This document shows, one piece after another, positions 61,495 to 64,000 of a stretch of DNA of 64,000 bases (position 1 is the first letter of the stretch; each line of letters begins with the position of its first letter). Below the pieces are notes generated by a model. That model ran no database searches. It saw only the letters and a list, made by a program, of their open reading frames with translations, and was not told where the DNA came from. The stretch spans positions 62,001 through 126,000 of the forward strand of contig NZ_FOBV01000007.1 of the NCBI RefSeq assembly GCF_900109935.1, written 5' to 3'. This DNA is from Chryseobacterium taichungense (GTDB taxonomy: Bacteria; Bacteroidota; Bacteroidia; Flavobacteriales; Weeksellaceae). The position numbers were made by a program, and so were the translations under genes.

Positions 61495-62982
61495 ATGTCA
61501 GAAACAAAAAATCTTAAGATCCCGATATATGCCGTATTGTTTACGGTTATTTTCAAACTGCTGTTTTTATTTACGCATTATATTCAGGAAGATGCATTTA
61601 TTAGCTGGAGAGTGGCTCAGAACCTTCTCGATTATGGAGTGATCGGATTCAATGGCAATACAAAAATCTCTGCTTCCACAACACATCTTTACGTTTTCGT
61701 TTCATACATTTTTAATCTGATTTTCGGAAAAGAAAATTTTATTGAGCCACTTTTAATTTTTAATTCCATACTCTTCACTATAGGAAGTTTTTTCCTTTCA
61801 CATGTATTATTAAAAAGCAACTGGCAAAAAGCAATATTTATATTTTTGATCGGGATTTTACCGCCGTCCATAAAAATTTCCATCCTGGGAATGGAGTACG
61901 GAATCCTTTTCTTTCTGGAAATGGCGCTGTTGTATTACGGCTTTCATAAAGGTAAAAAATGGGTACAGATCATTTTACCGGTTTTCATTTTATTCACAAG
62001 AATTGATACGGTAATTTTTCTAGGAACCGTTTTTTTAATTGATCTTTTCTGGAATAAAAAAATCAACTGGCCTTATATTTTGGGGGGAATTTTAGGAATT
62101 GCTGCAGTGCTGGGATTCAACTGGATATATTTCGGAGAAGTCATTAATAATACCATTGTTGCTAAAAAAATTGCCTACGATAATCATTTTACATTAGTCC
62201 AGAATATAGAATATTTCACCCAAAATTTTGCAAATTTCTGGGGTATGCTGAAACTTCCGGGAGATTTTAATCCGGTCACGATTATCATCCTTACTTTTGA
62301 GTTATTATGTTTTGTTTATTTGATCAGACAAAAAAATAAAAGAAATTATTTTCTTTGGATAATTTTTATTTTCGGATGGATCAAACAGGTGATCTTCATT
62401 TCTCAGAAAAGCCTTTTCGACTGGTATTATTGGGTTCCTCAGATTTTACTTTTTGTTCCTGTTTTGATTTTTATTTTAGAACAGAAAGCAAAGAAAAAGC
62501 TTTGGCTTTCTTTATTAATTATTTTCTATATTTTTCCGATGTTTATTTTTCAGACAGTACATGCTATAGCAACAGGTAATGGGGAATGGAATTACAGAAG
62601 ACATATAGGCCTATTTTTGAATACTTATGAAAAGGATAAAAATCAGTGGATCTTTCTGGAACCTGCCGGTTATATTCCATATTTTTCGGGTTTGAAAACC
62701 ATTGATGAAGTGGGCTTGGTAGACAAAGAAGTTCAGCGGGAAATTCAAAAAGACAAGGCAAATTTCTGGATGAATACTGTAAAAAAGCGAAAACCAAAGT
62801 ATCTGCTTTCTTACGAAGATCTATATCAAAGAAAAGATGCTGAATATTTCAGACTGCATTACAGGCTCGTTAAAGAATTCAGAATCAAAGATCATCTGAA
62901 AAGCGATTATAAGTTAATTGAAAAGATATATATTCTGAAGCCTTCCGGGTCAGATTATAATTTATATGAAAGAATTGATTAA
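61495..62982 (+). CDS. Polytopic membrane protein, possible GT-C glycosyltransferase
   Basis: 495 residues from ATG 61495. About nine membrane segments, including AVLFTVIFKLLFLFTHYI and FILFTRIDTVIFLGTVFLI. An early acidic pair (YIQEDAFISWRVAQNLLDYG) resembles the first-loop acidic residue of lipid-linked-sugar glycosyltransferases. The C-terminal 130 residues are soluble. It follows the DUF2723 gene but has its own promoter. The upstream in-frame ATG (61474) lies inside the promoter and is rejected. Family is not certain. Confidence 0.7.
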   Translation: MSETKNLKIPIYAVLFTVIFKLLFLFTHYIQEDAFISWRVAQNLLDYGVIGFNGNTKISASTTHLYVFVSYIFNLIFGKENFIEPLLIFNSILFTIGSFFLSHVLLKSNWQKAIFIFLIGILPPSIKISILGMEYGILFFLEMALLYYGFHKGKKWVQIILPVFILFTRIDTVIFLGTVFLIDLFWNKKINWPYILGGILGIAAVLGFNWIYFGEVINNTIVAKKIAYDNHFTLVQNIEYFTQNFANFWGMLKLPGDFNPVTIIILTFELLCFVYLIRQKNKRNYFLWIIFIFGWIKQVIFISQKSLFDWYYWVPQILLFVPVLIFILEQKAKKKLWLSLLIIFYIFPMFIFQTVHAIATGNGEWNYRRHIGLFLNTYEKDKNQWIFLEPAGYIPYFSGLKTIDEVGLVDKEVQREIQKDKANFWMNTVKKRKPKYLLSYEDLYQRKDAEYFRLHYRLVKEFRIKDHLKSDYKLIEKIYILKPSGSDYNLYERID

Positions 62983-63057
62983 TTTTGATCGGATGAAAGT
63001 GGTTAAATTTAGATCTCTACAATACACATTTCCTCATACTTTAATATACTCTAAAAA

Positions 63058-63591
63058 ATGAAATACTGTGCATTCCTCCGTGGCGTCAATGTAAAAGGGA
63101 CCAATATGAAAATGGCTGATGTTTGTCAGGTTTTTAAAAATGCAGGAATGAATGATGTTTCTTCAGTTCTAGCCTCGGGAAATATACTTTTTTCATCTGA
63201 AAAAAAGGAAGAAGAATTGAAACAAATTCTTGAAAAAGCGATGTCTGATCATTTCTCATATGAAGCTTTTTTATTCATAAGATCGGACAAAGAAGTGGAA
63301 GAATATTTATCAGGAAATCCGTTTGAAAAGAAGGATCATTTGCACTGCTATGCTTTTGTAGGAAATTTCGGGATTGAAAATATTTTAATGGAAGAATTCC
63401 AAAAAGCTTCAAAGGCAGAACTCGAAAATGCTCAAATTGTGAAGAATAACTTCTACTGGCAGGTTCCAAAAGGCAATACGCTTGATTCTATATTCGGGAA
63501 AATTTTAGGTAAAAAAAATCTGAAAGATCAGTTTACAAGCAGAAATGTTAATACTTTTGAGAAGATTGTAAAAGTATTCAATAAGAAATAA
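63058..63591 (+). CDS. DUF1697 family protein
   Basis: 177 residues matching DUF1697 over its length: CAFLRGVNVKGTNMKMADV, LASGNILFSSEKKEEEL, NPFEKKDHLHCYAFV and the basic end FTSRNVNTFEKIVKVFNKK. Function is unknown; it has a ferredoxin-like fold in structural surveys. Start at ATG 63058 is the only good one. It is the last recognisable gene in the window. Confidence 0.88.
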   Translation: MKYCAFLRGVNVKGTNMKMADVCQVFKNAGMNDVSSVLASGNILFSSEKKEEELKQILEKAMSDHFSYEAFLFIRSDKEVEEYLSGNPFEKKDHLHCYAFVGNFGIENILMEEFQKASKAELENAQIVKNNFYWQVPKGNTLDSIFGKILGKKNLKDQFTSRNVNTFEKIVKVFNKK

Positions 63592-64000
63592 TTCTCTAAT
63601 CTTACTTATTTTATCATATATCTTATCATTAAATTGTCATTACCAAAAAATGAAAATTGTGAGTGATTTTGCATTTAATTCAAATTTTAAAAATTTTTAT
63701 TTCAACAAAAATAATCTATTATTTTAGAAGAAACTATACAGAGTTGTGTACATCCTATTTCTTAGGATATGATTATAAAATGGCTGTATATCCCCATAAT
63801 ACGTCTAAATTTTTAGTAAAATATATTAAAAAGCCCAATACCATAGCCGTACCATAACAGATTAGCTTACATTCTGTTATTGAATGCTTTATGTATTTCA
63901 TAATAAATATAACTCATATTTTTTGTTCTGATTGATTACAATCATAAAAAACAAATTCAGAAAACTATAGTTTTGTTCTCAGATTATTGAAATATTATGT
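63592..64000. other. Terminal noncoding stretch
   Basis: 409 AT-rich bases with no convincing gene. A 64-codon frame at 63663-63857 has no start-site signals or recognisable domain; a decayed gene fragment cannot be excluded. No repeat like those elsewhere in the window was found. Confidence 0.5.

Noticed and set aside
63663..63857. 64-codon frame near the window end
   Set aside because: No recognisable family, no ribosome-binding site; could be a decayed fragment but cannot be supported.

Overview
The window is AT-rich chromosomal DNA from a member of the Bacteroidota, class Flavobacteriia, most likely Chryseobacterium or a close relative in the Weeksellaceae. The reasons are: type IX secretion (T9SS) C-terminal sorting domains on two secreted proteins; at least 18 perfect matches to the Bacteroidota -7 promoter box TAnnTTTG, correctly placed before genes; families typical of the group (DUF4920, DUF4199, DUF2807/GIN, DUF2723, UMF1-type MFS, THUMP-like methyltransferase); and a menaquinone-based, mevalonate-using gene content. 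The genus is inferred from general resemblance, not from a search.

Layout. 1-8 kb: end of a T9SS metalloprotease, udk, an FtsB/DivIC-like protein, methylmalonyl-CoA mutase small subunit, DinB, a THUMP-like methyltransferase, an M20 dipeptidase and a T9SS cargo protein. 8-22 kb: an SDR, etfB-etfA, bifunctional nuclease plus nucleoside permease, an ECF sigma/anti-sigma/outer-membrane-protein unit with its own ECF-like promoter, thiolase, UMF1 transporter, mevalonate kinase plus UbiA prenyltransferase, proline dehydrogenase. 22.2-26.6 kb is the most unusual part: an XRE regulator, an 0.8-kb AT-rich noncoding region with clustered DnaA-box-like and TTTACA-type repeats, an M14 carboxypeptidase, DUF4920, and a 1.16-kb noncoding array of six repeats of about 200 bp. 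26.6-32.3 kb: APC permease, a repeat-rich spacer, then satD-like/DUF3307/purC/purF. 32.3-38.6 kb: porin, aroB, RluB-type pseudouridine synthase, menB-menA, a UPF0173 hydrolase and the SRP RNA gene. 38.6-49.8 kb: DUF4199, GT2, DUF2807 lipoprotein, four-helix-bundle protein, phosphosugar mutase, aminotransferase, kdsB, glutathione peroxidase, ribF. 49.9-64 kb: atpD-atpC, a radical SAM protein, two PLP enzymes, a giant DUF2723 membrane protein, a second polytopic membrane protein and DUF1697.

Most genes are housekeeping and on the + strand. Groupings that make sense together are etfBA (electron transfer from acyl-CoA oxidation, with thiolase nearby), menB-menA (menaquinone), mevalonate kinase with a UbiA prenyltransferase (isoprenoids), purC-purF (purines), and atpD-atpC (F1 ATPase).

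Novelty lies mainly in the noncoding DNA: the six-unit array bounded by 14-bp inverted repeats (25398-26554); a structured GC-rich element in two diverged copies (5187-5312 and 28312-28410); a four-copy 22-bp tandem palindromic repeat (28155-28242); several unrelated families of self-complementary, short-period intergenic repeats; and an origin-like region (22764-23592). No prophage, insertion sequence, CRISPR array or recognisable anti-phage system was found.
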